Part shown: one piece after another, positions 51,789 through 61,934 of the stretch | How the letters are laid out: every line of letters starts with the position of its first letter | Position numbering within the stretch: position 1 is the first letter of the stretch | Assembly (NCBI GenBank): GCA_947471745.1 | Contig: CANJKZ010000068.1 | Coordinates: forward strand, 462,501 to 526,500 | Source: Closterium sp. Naga37s-1 | Lineage: Eukaryota > Streptophyta > Zygnematophyceae > Desmidiales > Closteriaceae | DNA: 64,000 nt | Direction: 5' to 3' | Notes under the pieces: generated by a model | Databases searched by the model: none | Seen by the model: only the letters and a program-made list of their open reading frames with translations | What the model was told of the DNA's origin: nothing | Program-made: the position numbers and the translations under genes

Positions 51789-52065
51789 ATGATACGAGCT
51801 TCTTCTTCTTCTTCTTCTTCGATATGAGGAGATTAGCGAAGAAGCCAGGAGGGAAGGTGATGCATCAGACTTTTGAGTCGACTCAAAAGTCAACTCAGAT
51901 GATATGAGCTTCTTCTTCTTCGATATGAGGAGATTAGCGAAGAAGCCAGGAGGGAAGGTGATGCATCAGACTTTTGAGTCGACTCAAAAGTCAACTCAGA
52001 TGATATGAGCTTCTTCTTCTTCGATATGAGGAGATCAGCGAAGAAGCCAGGAGGGAAGGTGATGC
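51789..52065. repeat. three 101-bp repeats separated by perfect palindromes
   Basis: Three copies of a roughly 101-bp unit (CTTCTTCTTCTTCGATATGA type). The perfect palindrome TTTTGAGTCGACTCAAAA (22 nt with flanking AC and GT) occurs between copies 1 and 2 (51869-51890) and between copies 2 and 3 (51970-51991), but not after copy 3. Confidence 0.88.
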
Positions 52066-52640
52066 ATCAGGCGACCCTCCCTCCCGCCCTCTTGCCGCCC
52101 CTCGTTGCCTTGATTGTCTAGCTTGAGGGGAGTGCAGATGAGGGGGGAAGGGAAGGAGGAAAGGTGATACATCAATCGACCCTACCTCGCCACCGCCGCT
52201 GCCTCTCGGTGCGCTGATCCCCCAAGTTGCTTCCTTCAACCCCTGCCAACAGGAGAAAGGGAGGGAAGGAGTGCAAAAGAGGGGAGTGCAGATGATGGGA
52301 GTGCAGATGATGGGAGTGCAGATGATGGGAGTGCAGATGATGGGAGTGCAGATGATGGGAGGAAGGGAAGGAGGGGAGATGATACATCACTCGATTGGCC
52401 CTCCCCCTCCCTGCTGCTCCTCACTGCCCCAGTCGCCCAGCTTGCTTGCGTCAAACCCTGTCAAGGTGGGCAAGGGAGGGTTCGAGTGTGGATGAGGGGA
52501 GAACGGCGGGCAGGAGGGCAGGAATAAAAGTTGATACAACAGTCGACCCTCCCTCCCACCTGCTGCCCCTCGCTGCCCCGGTCGCCCAGCTTGCTTGCTT
52601 CAAACCCTGTCAAGATGGGCGAGGGAGGGATCGAGTGTGG
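52066..52640 (-). CDS. GVEASKLGD repeat array, unit C
   Basis: Several degenerate array units, the best near 52210-52250, 52430-52465 and 52575-52615. An embedded minisatellite (52283-52361) has five perfect copies of the 15-bp unit GAGTGCAGATGATGG. Coding potential is weak. Confidence 0.3.
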
Positions 52641-53120
52641 ATGAGGAAAGGCGTTGAGGCAGTGAGGCGTTGCACCAGGGAGGTAATGATGCGCCACTAA
52701 CACCACCACTGCTGTTAATGAGGCAGTGAGGCGTTGCACCAGGGAGGTAATCCCGCTCTCATTTCAGTGACTCACACTCTCATTCCAGTCAATGACTCAC
52801 TCCCCCCTCTCCAGTTCTGCGTTTACGAGTTGAGACGTCTCAAGATCTGCCCAGAACAAGGAAGTGTGATGTAAAAGGAATTGGTTAACTCACTGGCTTT
52901 CACTCTCATTTCTGTGGATGACTCACACTCCCCCGTCTCCCTCTGCAGCCCTGAGGGACCTGCCCAGCTCAAGGGGGTTGTGTGAGAGGAATAGAACATC
53001 AATACCTCTGGCTCACACTCCCAACTCCATGAATGATTCACACTCCCCCCTCTCCCTCTGCAGTGCCGAGCCAAGTCACTGCTGCCGCTAGCCCTCCGTC
53101 TCTGGTCGAATACCAAGACA
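52641..53120 (-). other. degenerate micro-exon region, unit C
   Basis: A 32-bp sequence (GAGGCAGTGAGGCGTTGCAC start) occurs at about 52655 and 52722. The palindrome TTGAGACGTCTCAA is at 52830-52843, without a clear flanking duplication. 53050-53130 matches the pre-exon-1 segments of units 0 and A. Exon 1 itself is absent. Confidence 0.4.
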
Positions 53121-53498
53121 GACCGCTCGGGATTCTCACTGTAGCAAAGCAGTCAGGAAGCTTATAACGAGGACAAGGATTATTGTTGGCCCTGTCCAAA
53201 GTATCTGTTACAAGATCCAGCCATCTTCAAAATTCTTATGGTACACTTGCATTGAGAGTTGTATAAAGCAGAATGCATACAATTGACGTTGTCTTTGAGA
53301 GCAGGAGAACACCACACATCTAGACCGGACGGAACAGTGCAAACAGAGAGCATTGATCCTGAGGACTTGCAAGAAGTCTACCAAACAAATCTGGAGATAA
53401 CCAACCTGCCCGGAAGTCTACAAAACAATTCCAGATCGTTGCTTAGTCGTCATCTACTTTTTGGAATGGAACAAGCAAGCTCAGCTAATCAGTTCCAA
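53121..53498. other. spacer between units C and D
   Basis: No conserved upstream block, signal exon or other recognised element. A plus-strand frame at 53259-53807 overlaps exon a of unit D and is treated as a shadow. Confidence 0.3.
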
Positions 53499-54663
53499 TC
53501 ACAATGTTCTCAGCCCAGCACTAGAATGCCTTGCTCTCACACATCTCTTCCTTATTCCCCCACAGAGCGCGTAGTTGTTATTTGGATGAGACACAGCGAA
53601 ATGTTGCCTGGTCAGCGCTTTACCACATTGCTGCACCTTGGATTTTGTAAAAGGGCCGATGTACATGAAACTAACCAAGCTGTAGCGCTTGAACAGACCA
53701 CTCCAGCGGCTTGTGATGTTCTTCCAATGTGGGACGTTTTTTTCTTTCCGAAATCTGGCAGAAAGGCACTTAGGAACAGGACTAGCGTAGGGTTCAGCCC
53801 CTCCTGATCGGACGTTGTCCACACGCAGTTTTTCCACAATGTAATATTCTGTAGCAGAAACCCTGCCAGTGCCACCCATCATTGAACGAATGGTAGAGAC
53901 AGGGGGGGTTCTCATACGTTATGTCAAGGTTCGTCATTTAATAGTTGGTCCAGTATCAGGAAAATACAAAGTTTTCACAGAATAAATTGCAAATGACGCA
54001 TTGAATGTCAGGAATGAAACAAGGGATGCACCAAACTGAATATCAGAAGCATGCAACAAAAGTTATACTCACTCCAGTCCCTTGAACGAGTATCTCCCGG
54101 TTGCTGCCAGGTCACCAACAATCTTTCCGTGGCTACAGGGGGGTCTCAACTTGCCGGCATAGCGCACTGAAAATGGAATCGGGCGGCAGGCAAGCATGAT
54201 GAGATGGAGAGGTTCATCTCCCCAACGCAGCTGGGTAGGTTCTTCCTTTAACGAAGAGGCTTGTAGTCTGCGTTGTGCAGCAACTTGCAGTGGCCCTGGA
54301 CTCTTTAAAAGATGCCACGGCCCCCAAAGAATCACCGTACACGATATAGCAGTACATCAACTCTTTCTCGATACAATGAAGAAACCGGGAAAAAAGTGAG
54401 TGAAAACATTCCGGTAAGTGAAACGTTATCCTGCTTAGGCTGGTTGGATTGGAAGCACTCACGAAAAACTTTCCCTTTCAGAGCAGTCGCACTCTGTGTG
54501 GACGACACTACAGGGAGCCCGCCTGAACCCGATGACTCATCAGACGCTGCGAAGGATGAGAGTAAGAAGGACTCCGGGAATAAAGAGAGTAAGAGGGACG
54601 CTGGGAGCGACGGCGCGGCAGACGCTGCTGCACAAGCGGTTGTGAGGAACGTTACTAGCACAC
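53499..54663 (-). CDS. C-terminal three-exon module, unit D
   Basis: Exon c 54463-54663 (201 nt), exon b 54073-54166 (94 nt, GTGAGT donor) and exon a 53499-53862 (364 nt, a multiple-of-three shortening relative to A) with VEKLRVDNVRSGGAEP, HWKNITSRWSGLFKRYSL and HPNNNYALCG. Frame and phases are kept. The upstream exons are missing because unit E begins about 1 kb farther on, so D is a short copy. Confidence 0.7.
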
Positions 54664-55686
54664 CTGCACACGGGGGAGGCGTAGGGCGGGAAATCGTTAG
54701 TATCACGCTGCGTTTTGAGCAGCTGAGGCCAAAAAGCACTTGCGAAGAGGCGGGATAAGTGCTCACAGAATAATAGACAGCAAAACATAGTTCGCTCCAT
54801 GATAAAGATGTCAAAGAGGCGAGCAACTACTAGTTGTGACAACCCACAAATACTAGGAAAATTAATTCAGGTTCGTCTTGGAAAATGCGCAAGAAGGGGA
54901 CTGACAACCATTATCGAATGCGCGTAAAGGTCGCTGGCTAGTCATGCGAGAAAGAATCGACAACGCGCTTCGTCAATTCTTGGACGAAACGACGCGAACA
55001 CTCACCGTGCGCTCTCCGTCGCCGCAGTGACTGCTTCAAACATGTGCAAATCGAAGGGAAGATCGGGAAGATAGGAACTTGGAAAGGCGATAGGGGTCAC
55101 GTCATACATCTGAACCAGCGCTTGAATTCGTGTGCCATGCCATTGCGTTGCTGGTTTCCAAGTTATCATTGCTCACGCATGGTTGGATGGAGCACATGTG
55201 TAGGGTTTCTTTTCTGTTCTCTTCCTTCCACCCTCGCTATGCTGACAGAAAGCAACAAACGCAGGCGAAATCGCGTAAACGAACAAGGGGGGCAGTGGTG
55301 ACGAGATGAGCTGGCGATGAGTCGGAGAGAGGCAGGTGCGGCGAGGGCGGTTGGGCTTTCGCGATCGTAGTACAAAGGTGAACCCGCGTGTGAGTTCACC
55401 CTATTACTTACAAGGATTCGACATTCCTCGGTAATGTATAAGAAACTGTTACACTGATTCAAATACCCTAAAGAATTTTTGTGCTTTATGCTATCAGCCA
55501 TATGTTGCAATTGGAGTCAGGAAAGGTATGCTGCCTACATAGTGAAGCATTGCACACACATGCAGTATTAAGGGATGAAGAAAACTAGGTCTGAATATAA
55601 ACAAAGTTGCCGAAGTCTACGTAAACTCTTCCTGAAGTTGCTCTATATCATCCAATGTTTGAAATGATCACAAGCTTGTTAGCTTA
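54664..55686. other. spacer between units D and E
   Basis: Contains decayed homology to the A-C spacers to about 55380. 55390-55686 is AT-rich with no recognised feature. Confidence 0.3.
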
Positions 55687-55781
55687 TCACAACGCTCTCA
55701 GCCCAGCACTAGACAGTACTTCTTTCGCATATCTCTTTCTTAATCTCCCACAGAGTGCATGGTTGTTATTTGGATGAGACA

Positions 55782-56240
55782 TGTTACGAATAGTAATACT
55801 TGAATATTACTGTGCACTTCTCACCGCAGCAAAGAGAAGCACGCAGTATCGCGAATGAACGCGAAGCGTCAGACGGTTGGAAACGACCCGAAGCGTCAGA
55901 CAGTTGGGACGCATCTGAACCGTCGGAGCAGACAACATCAGGCAGCTGCAGGCAGGATGGTTTCGGCGGGAACAGATTCGTAACTGTTCACGCCGCACAG
56001 TTGGGAATGTATTTGAATAAGGGAATGTACCCCTTAGAGTACATGGCTAGCTAGGTCGATTCATATTCCCCTGTACTCTTATTTATATCGTTGTATCTGC
56101 ATGTCTTAACTATCTCAAGCATTTACATTGACTCTGCTATTGAGGTCAAGGGCCCACCAACATCACTTCTCTGCGTGCAAACCTTCCTGAGTAGATCCTA
56201 GGCCACGATCAACTTCTGATCTCAGCATGGTATGAGAGCG
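55782..56240 (+). repeat. Cop4 5' LTR and primer binding site
   Basis: The LTR spans 55782-56227 and is followed directly by TGGTATGAGAGCG (56228-56240), one base different from the usual initiator-tRNA-Met primer site. Confidence 0.92.
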
Positions 56241-56320
56241 ACTCAGGAATCCTTCGCATCGCCATCTCCGAAATCTGCGACATTCGGAAAGTGGCGTCCG
56301 GCAAACGATCACGTGTAAGA

Positions 56321-56618
56321 ATGGCCGGAGGATCTGGAGGTCAGACGAATCTGACGGCTGAAGCGCAGCCCAACCCGGCTGCGACAAACGAGGAAACGAC
56401 GACGATTCCTTCCGCCGTCCTCGCACAACTGCTTCAGCGACTCACGAGCCTGGAGCAAAGGCTCCAGACATTGCGGAATGGCGATGCGGGAACTTCTTCC
56501 CAACCCACTCAACCGGCCCCAAACGGTCAAAACTCCGCCCCGCAAGGCTTCTCCCTAGATACGAACGGCTCAACCCCCAAGACTCCCTGTCCCAGCGATG
56601 AAGCAATTCTCTCCGCGC
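56321..56618 (+). pseudogene. Cop4 Gag N-terminal part
   Basis: The ATG at 56321 opens MAGGSGGQTNLTAEAQ, with a short Leu-rich helix (VLAQLLQRLTSLEQRLQTL) and a Pro/Ser/Asn-rich stretch to PSDEAILSA, where the TRIM is inserted. The sequence right of the TRIM resumes Gag-like (FDGRDFYTWSFELELLLQNA) but needs a frame change near 56990-57010, so at least one frameshift accompanies the insertion. Confidence 0.7.
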
Positions 56619-56965
56619 TGTCAGAGGTCCACTGGTGATCCCCGATTGATCCTAGGGAAGGGTTACAGGCACGTTGGTCTGGGGGGTTATGGGCGCACTT
56701 ACCCGCTACACAAACAAGCCCTTTTATCCCAATGGTCTAGTGGTTGGGATTCTGACATGGTATCAGAGCGAAGGTCTCGGGTTCGAATCCCGGTGTGTGC
56801 ACTTCAGGCATCCCAGTGCGGGGGGGTGTCAGAGGTCCACTGGTGATCCCCGATTGATCCTAGGGAAGGGTTACAGGCACGTTGGTCTGGGGGGTTATGG
56901 GCGCACTTACCCGCTACACAAACAAGCCCTTTTATCCCAATGGTCTAGTGGTTGGGATTCTGACA
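56619..56965 (+). mobile_element. TRIM/SMART element with 139-bp LTRs
   Basis: Two identical 139-bp LTRs (56619-56757 and 56827-56965) start TGTCAGAGGTCC and end TTCTGACA. The 69-bp interior begins with the exact primer site TGGTATCAGAGC (56758-56769) and ends in a GCGGGGGG polypurine tract before the second LTR. CGCGC flanks both ends (56614-56618 and 56966-56970). There is no coding capacity, so it must have used proteins from another element. A TGGTCTAGTGGTT A-box-like and a GGTTCGAATCC B-box-like sequence lie at 56733-56745 and 56780-56790. Confidence 0.95.
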
Positions 56966-57008
56966 CGCGCAATCAAGGTTTTTGAGCATATAAAAAATAA
57001 AGACAAGT

Positions 57009-60000
57009 GTGTGCTTTGACGGCAGAGACTTTTACACCTGGAGCTTCGAGCTGGAGCTGCTGCTGCAAAACGCGCAGATTTATCATTATTTCGACGGGAG
57101 CCACTCGGGACCTGCTGAGGACACCGACGACGCAAGGACTCGCTATTATAACGAGTCCCTGATAGCGTACGGGATTCTTCTGCGTAACATGTCGCCGGCG
57201 GAGCAGCTGAACATTCGTTCATACAAGACATCGACTGCCCCAGCCCTCGACGCTTGGCGCCACCTGAACGGCGTGTATCAGCCCAAGGACTCCGTCTCCT
57301 CGAGCCGTCTACTCCAGCAACTGCTGGAAACTAAGATTACCTCAGGGGAGAAGGTCAACAGCTACATCAACCGCTGTCGGAGCCTTCGCGATCAAATCGT
57401 GAAGTTGGGAAGCTCAATTTCCGAGGAAATCTTCGTGAACATTGTGCTTCAAGGGCTTGGCCCAGAGTGGCGGCCCTGCAAGGCGCTCCTCCGACAGCAG
57501 GGGGTCATCTCGGAGGCCGCCCTTTGCGCCGCCCTCCTCGTCGAACAACGGGATATGGATCAGCAGCGACCAGCGCCACGACGAGAACGCGAACGGCTCG
57601 CCTTCTACGCCGACAACAACGAAGAGCGACGACCGCGGCGCCTCTACTGCAAAATCTGCAGAAACTTCGGGCATTTGGCGGATCGAAGTAAGTCCCGATC
57701 TCGCCCTCGCCAGACCCATCCGAGCAACTGGTCCGGCCGACAAGACGCACGAGGCGACGTGCGTCCAGCCCAAGGGTATCAACCCCCACCCGCGCGCAAT
57801 CTGAACTCAACCGTTCAGCATCAGCAGCAGCAGCCATCAACTGCCCCTACGTGCAACGTCATGAGCAACATGGCCATGACAGGCGAGTCACGTCGTCGCC
57901 GTGCTCGCTCACCCTCACCTGAGCCAGCACCGCACCCCATCGGCGCGTTCACCAACAACATCCCGTTCAGCCCGCGCCGCGACTTCAACGACGACGACGA
58001 CCAGGACTGGAACCTCCCAGTCCCGCTGCTTGAAAGTCCCCCGCACATACCAGACATGCGGGTGGCGCCACTTGATTGGCTCTCGCGCGAGCAATTTTTG
58101 AAGTTCGACACCCCGCACATCGTCACACCGCGATTGGCGCTGCTCGCACGTGACAACAACAAGCGCTACAACACCTGGTACCTGGACAGCTGCTGCGGCC
58201 AGCATATGGTGGGCTCCGAGCGTTACATATCCAACGCCGTCCCCACCCCTACAGTAACTTACGTCACTGTGGCGAACAACACGCGCCTGCGCGCAAGCGC
58301 ACAAGGCATCGTCGTGCTCAAAGCACGTGGAAGCCGCACGCACATCACGCTTAACGATGTGCTGATCGTCCAGAACTTGCGCTTCAACCACCTGTCCGCC
58401 GCACAGCTCATGGACTGCGGCGTCGACCTCAGCACGGATCGCGAGACACGAGACATCCTGCTGCACTACGAATCGAGCACATTTCCCCGCAGGCAGATCG
58501 GACGAGCGCACTCCGAAAATGGAGTGTATGTCCTAGATTTTGACATTCCCGACTGCAGCGGCGACTCGCACGAGTTGATTGATCTCGTGCCACTGCGCTT
58601 CGAGCACATCCACCGCAGGGATTGGAAGCACCCTGACGGCAGACCGTGGGTGGCGCATCATCCCCACCCACGCGAAACGGCGTTACACAACCCCGATCCA
58701 GATGGCATCTGCAGGGATTGTTACACGCCGACGACATCAACAAGCGCGATTGCCGGTCGCGGAAGCGCCGCCATCGCTGAAGCAGAGCGCCACGCGCCCC
58801 CAGAGGAAGGGATGACGCAGCTCGAGCTTGAAGTTACCACCCACGGCATCTTCGGCACGCCAGAGCATCCCCTCATCGAACCCCCCTCACAGCACCTCCA
58901 AGGCATGCTGCGCGGAACCGGCGTCGGCACCTTTGATGCCCATGGCGAGCCGCGACCCTACACCTTCGAGAGGTTTTTGGCCATCTACTCTCATCGACGC
59001 GACTCATCGAAGAAACTCACCGCGGAGCAAGAGGAAGAATTGGCGCGCCGCGAAGCTGAGGAGCTTCGCCAGCAAAGCCTCGCAGAAGCACGTGGGACCT
59101 TCGCTTGCGCCACCTGGGGAGCTGAGGCTGAAGAAAGTGCCTCCAATGAAGGGGGGTGGGGGAGCGCTGGAGGATGGGGAACAAGTGACACTGGCGGCTG
59201 GGGAGACACCGGCGGAACCTGGGCCAACGCGAGCGGCGGATGGGGCGCCACAACTAGCGCCGACAATAGCGGCTGGGGTACTTTCCGCGAAGAACGAAAG
59301 GGGGGAGAGGACGAAACTAAGGAAACTGAGGCAACACCTGCAGTCGTTCCTCTTGGCCGTCCCCCGCGTCACATTCCACTCGCACCACCTCCTCCTAACA
59401 ACCCCCCGCGTCGCGATCCATGGGACACCATCATCTGGGGCAACGAGCCGTCAACCCCGCGTCGCACCGTCTACGGACCTGCCCCTGAGCCACGCGAACC
59501 GGCGTTCGTACTTGGCACGATCCCCGGGACCAACATTCCGCTCTCTGAGATTCGTGACAGAGAGTTCTTGGCGCTGATGCTGACCACCGCGCTGGAAGAA
59601 GAAGAAGCAGAGGAAGTAGCAGCAGAACCTGCTCCTGTACCTGACGAAGACCCTGAGGAAGCACGCGCACGCTACATACGCACCTCCGGCTTTCGCGCTG
59701 ACGATACTCTCTGGCACCAGCGCCTCGGACACCCTTCACGTGCGACGCTGAAAAACTGCATCGACGCATGCGTCTTCGCTCCTGGCGCACTCCTGCGCCC
59801 TGATGGCTCCGAAGTGAGAGGCGCGACACATCCGCGCAACTGCACCGTCTGCCCCAAAGCTGCGCTGAGCCACCAACCGTTCCCGCTGCTCGAACCTGGA
59901 ACGAACCGCTACCCCAAGCTACACAAGGCGTACAGCGATTTCCTGAACGTGGGGCATTGCGGAGCCGAGGATGAAATGTACACGCTCACCTTCATCGACG

Positions 60001-61934
60001 CTGGAACGCGCTACGTGTGGGTCGTGAACGTGGAGTCACGCGACAGAGCCTACGAGGTGTTTCGCCTCTGGCTGGCGCACGCAGAGCGACAGTCTGGGAA
60101 GAAGTTGAAAATCTGGCAATCTGACGGCGCGGTAGAATTCAGGAGCAACCAGATGCAAACCTACCTCACGCAAAAGGGGATCGAGCACCATATTTCTCTC
60201 CCCTACGCGCACCAGCAGCAGGGCGTAGCTGAGCGGACGAACCGCACGCTAATGACGAAGGTGCGCGCGCTGATGAAGCAGTCGAAATTGCCGCCGATCT
60301 ACTGGACCTACGCGATGCACCACGCAGTGCGGGTGCACAACCTACTCTCGACCACCGCCATCACCGGCAATCTGTCCCCGCACGTCAAATGGACCGGGAC
60401 CAAAGGGGATACCTCCATGCTGCGCGTATGGGGGTGCATGGTTCAATACCGCCCGCCGACCTCAACCATCGGCAAATTCGCCAGCCGCGCTCGCTGGGGG
60501 ATCCATCTCGGCATCAGTCATGAGTACAAGGCGTGGATTGTGCTGGACCTCCTCAGTCAGAAAATCGCTCACGCTCGCGACGTCATCTTCTACGAGCGCC
60601 TCTTCCTCGACCAGTTCCGCCGCGACGAAGAAACGAACGCGAACCGCGTCTACGCGAACGATGGGCACAGCTACGCAACGCCCGAAGACGAAGCCGCTGC
60701 AGCAATCTTGGAGCAGGACACGAGGGGCGAGTTCGTGTGGGAAGAACGACGCAGCAGCGACGACGACGATGACGAATCCTCGGGAGGAGGAATGGGCGCA
60801 GCAGGCGGAAGCGGAACAGGCGGAAGCGGCAGAGGCACAGCACCACCAGCGCCTCCTGAACCAGAAAGCGATGACGACGACGTACAGGAAGTCATCCCGC
60901 AACGTCGCCACGACAGCACTATCTCAGGACTGCAGCTGCTCGGGCTCCACACCGCAACTTCGAAGGCGCCACGTGTCATCGAGCCCCAAAATCCGCGCGA
61001 AGCTCTTTCTGGACCACACAGCAAGGAGTGGCGCGAAGCAATGGATGCGGAAATCCGGGCACTCGAGTCGCGCGACACCTGGGTGCTCGTCGACCGTGCA
61101 GCAGTAAAGGGGAGAAGGATTCTCTCTGGCAAATGGGTCTTCCAAGTGAAGACAGGAGCCGACGGAAGGATTGAGCGATTCAAGGCACGCTGGGTGGTAC
61201 GCGGCTACGATCAAAGGCACGGGATCGATTTTGACCAAACATTTGCACCGGTCAGCCGTCACACGTCCGTCAGAATTCTCCTCGCCATCGCAGCCGCACG
61301 ACACCTACCACTCCGGCAGATCGATGTGAAGAATGCGTTCTTGTACGCATTAGTGGACGCCGTGATCTACGTGGAACAGCCACACACTTACGGAGACGGA
61401 GACCCACGCGTCTGTCAGCTACGCAAGTCCCTCTATGGGATCAAACAAGCACCGAGACTCTGGCAGCAGTATCTGCACAACATACTGCTTGAAATCGGGT
61501 TCAAGCAGCTGCCTCACGATCCTGGAATGTATCGCCGCGATTTCCACGGCGAATACATCCTCCTCACGGTCTACGTCGATGACCTTCTCTACACAGGCTC
61601 AAGCAACGAACTACTCGAGCAGTTTGAGAGAAGCCTCGCAGGGCGCGTCGACATCACCTGCAATCATGACGTGAAGCAGTTTCTCGGACTCAACATCACC
61701 TACTCGCCGGAAGCCATTCATCTCTCAGCAGCGAAGTATGCGGAGGAGCTTAGTAAGCGCTTCAACATTGCGGCTGCACCACTCTCCACCCCTTACCGCA
61801 CTCCAGGACCCAACCACAAGCCTGACAGCAAAGCCCTGTCCCCTGCTGGGCTTCACACTTACCAGCAGCAGTTGGGATGCCTGCTTTTCGCATCTGTTAC
61901 CTGCAGGCCCGACCTCTCCTACATTGCGAGCTAG
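57009..61934 (+). CDS. Cop4 Gag-protease-integrase-RT polyprotein
   Basis: A 1641-codon frame. Residues are counted from 57009, which is not a natural start. Gag core about 1-200. Zinc knuckle CKICRNFGHLADRS near 215 lacks the final Cys. The protease site near 390 reads WYLDSCCGQHM instead of DSGA. A WG/GW-rich tract is at about 702-757. Integrase has LWHQRLGH, CTVC, QSDGAVEF near 1037 and GVAERTNRTL near 1074. RT has FKARWVVRGYDQRHGIDF, IDVKNAFLYA, YGIKQAPRLW and YVDDLLYTG near 1521. The frame ends at a TAG after YIAS. Confidence 0.9.
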   Translation: MCFDGRDFYTWSFELELLLQNAQIYHYFDGSHSGPAEDTDDARTRYYNESLIAYGILLRNMSPAEQLNIRSYKTSTAPALDAWRHLNGVYQPKDSVSSSRLLQQLLETKITSGEKVNSYINRCRSLRDQIVKLGSSISEEIFVNIVLQGLGPEWRPCKALLRQQGVISEAALCAALLVEQRDMDQQRPAPRRERERLAFYADNNEERRPRRLYCKICRNFGHLADRSKSRSRPRQTHPSNWSGRQDARGDVRPAQGYQPPPARNLNSTVQHQQQQPSTAPTCNVMSNMAMTGESRRRRARSPSPEPAPHPIGAFTNNIPFSPRRDFNDDDDQDWNLPVPLLESPPHIPDMRVAPLDWLSREQFLKFDTPHIVTPRLALLARDNNKRYNTWYLDSCCGQHMVGSERYISNAVPTPTVTYVTVANNTRLRASAQGIVVLKARGSRTHITLNDVLIVQNLRFNHLSAAQLMDCGVDLSTDRETRDILLHYESSTFPRRQIGRAHSENGVYVLDFDIPDCSGDSHELIDLVPLRFEHIHRRDWKHPDGRPWVAHHPHPRETALHNPDPDGICRDCYTPTTSTSAIAGRGSAAIAEAERHAPPEEGMTQLELEVTTHGIFGTPEHPLIEPPSQHLQGMLRGTGVGTFDAHGEPRPYTFERFLAIYSHRRDSSKKLTAEQEEELARREAEELRQQSLAEARGTFACATWGAEAEESASNEGGWGSAGGWGTSDTGGWGDTGGTWANASGGWGATTSADNSGWGTFREERKGGEDETKETEATPAVVPLGRPPRHIPLAPPPPNNPPRRDPWDTIIWGNEPSTPRRTVYGPAPEPREPAFVLGTIPGTNIPLSEIRDREFLALMLTTALEEEEAEEVAAEPAPVPDEDPEEARARYIRTSGFRADDTLWHQRLGHPSRATLKNCIDACVFAPGALLRPDGSEVRGATHPRNCTVCPKAALSHQPFPLLEPGTNRYPKLHKAYSDFLNVGHCGAEDEMYTLTFIDAGTRYVWVVNVESRDRAYEVFRLWLAHAERQSGKKLKIWQSDGAVEFRSNQMQTYLTQKGIEHHISLPYAHQQQGVAERTNRTLMTKVRALMKQSKLPPIYWTYAMHHAVRVHNLLSTTAITGNLSPHVKWTGTKGDTSMLRVWGCMVQYRPPTSTIGKFASRARWGIHLGISHEYKAWIVLDLLSQKIAHARDVIFYERLFLDQFRRDEETNANRVYANDGHSYATPEDEAAAAILEQDTRGEFVWEERRSSDDDDDESSGGGMGAAGGSGTGGSGRGTAPPAPPEPESDDDDVQEVIPQRRHDSTISGLQLLGLHTATSKAPRVIEPQNPREALSGPHSKEWREAMDAEIRALESRDTWVLVDRAAVKGRRILSGKWVFQVKTGADGRIERFKARWVVRGYDQRHGIDFDQTFAPVSRHTSVRILLAIAAARHLPLRQIDVKNAFLYALVDAVIYVEQPHTYGDGDPRVCQLRKSLYGIKQAPRLWQQYLHNILLEIGFKQLPHDPGMYRRDFHGEYILLTVYVDDLLYTGSSNELLEQFERSLAGRVDITCNHDVKQFLGLNITYSPEAIHLSAAKYAEELSKRFNIAAAPLSTPYRTPGPNHKPDSKALSPAGLHTYQQQLGCLLFASVTCRPDLSYIAS

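Noticed and set aside
53259..53807. plus-strand gene in the C/D spacer
   Set aside because: The frame overlaps exon a of unit D on the other strand and is not kept in the other units.
55782..56227. 5S rRNA-type (Cassandra) sequence in the LTRs
   Set aside because: No 5S-like box C or length match was seen in the Cop4 LTR or the TRIM LTR.
56726..56805. tRNA gene at the TRIM junction
   Set aside because: A- and B-box-like sequences and a T-arm are present, but there is no acceptor stem, the anticodon loop lacks the usual U33, and the segment is the LTR end plus primer site of a TRIM.
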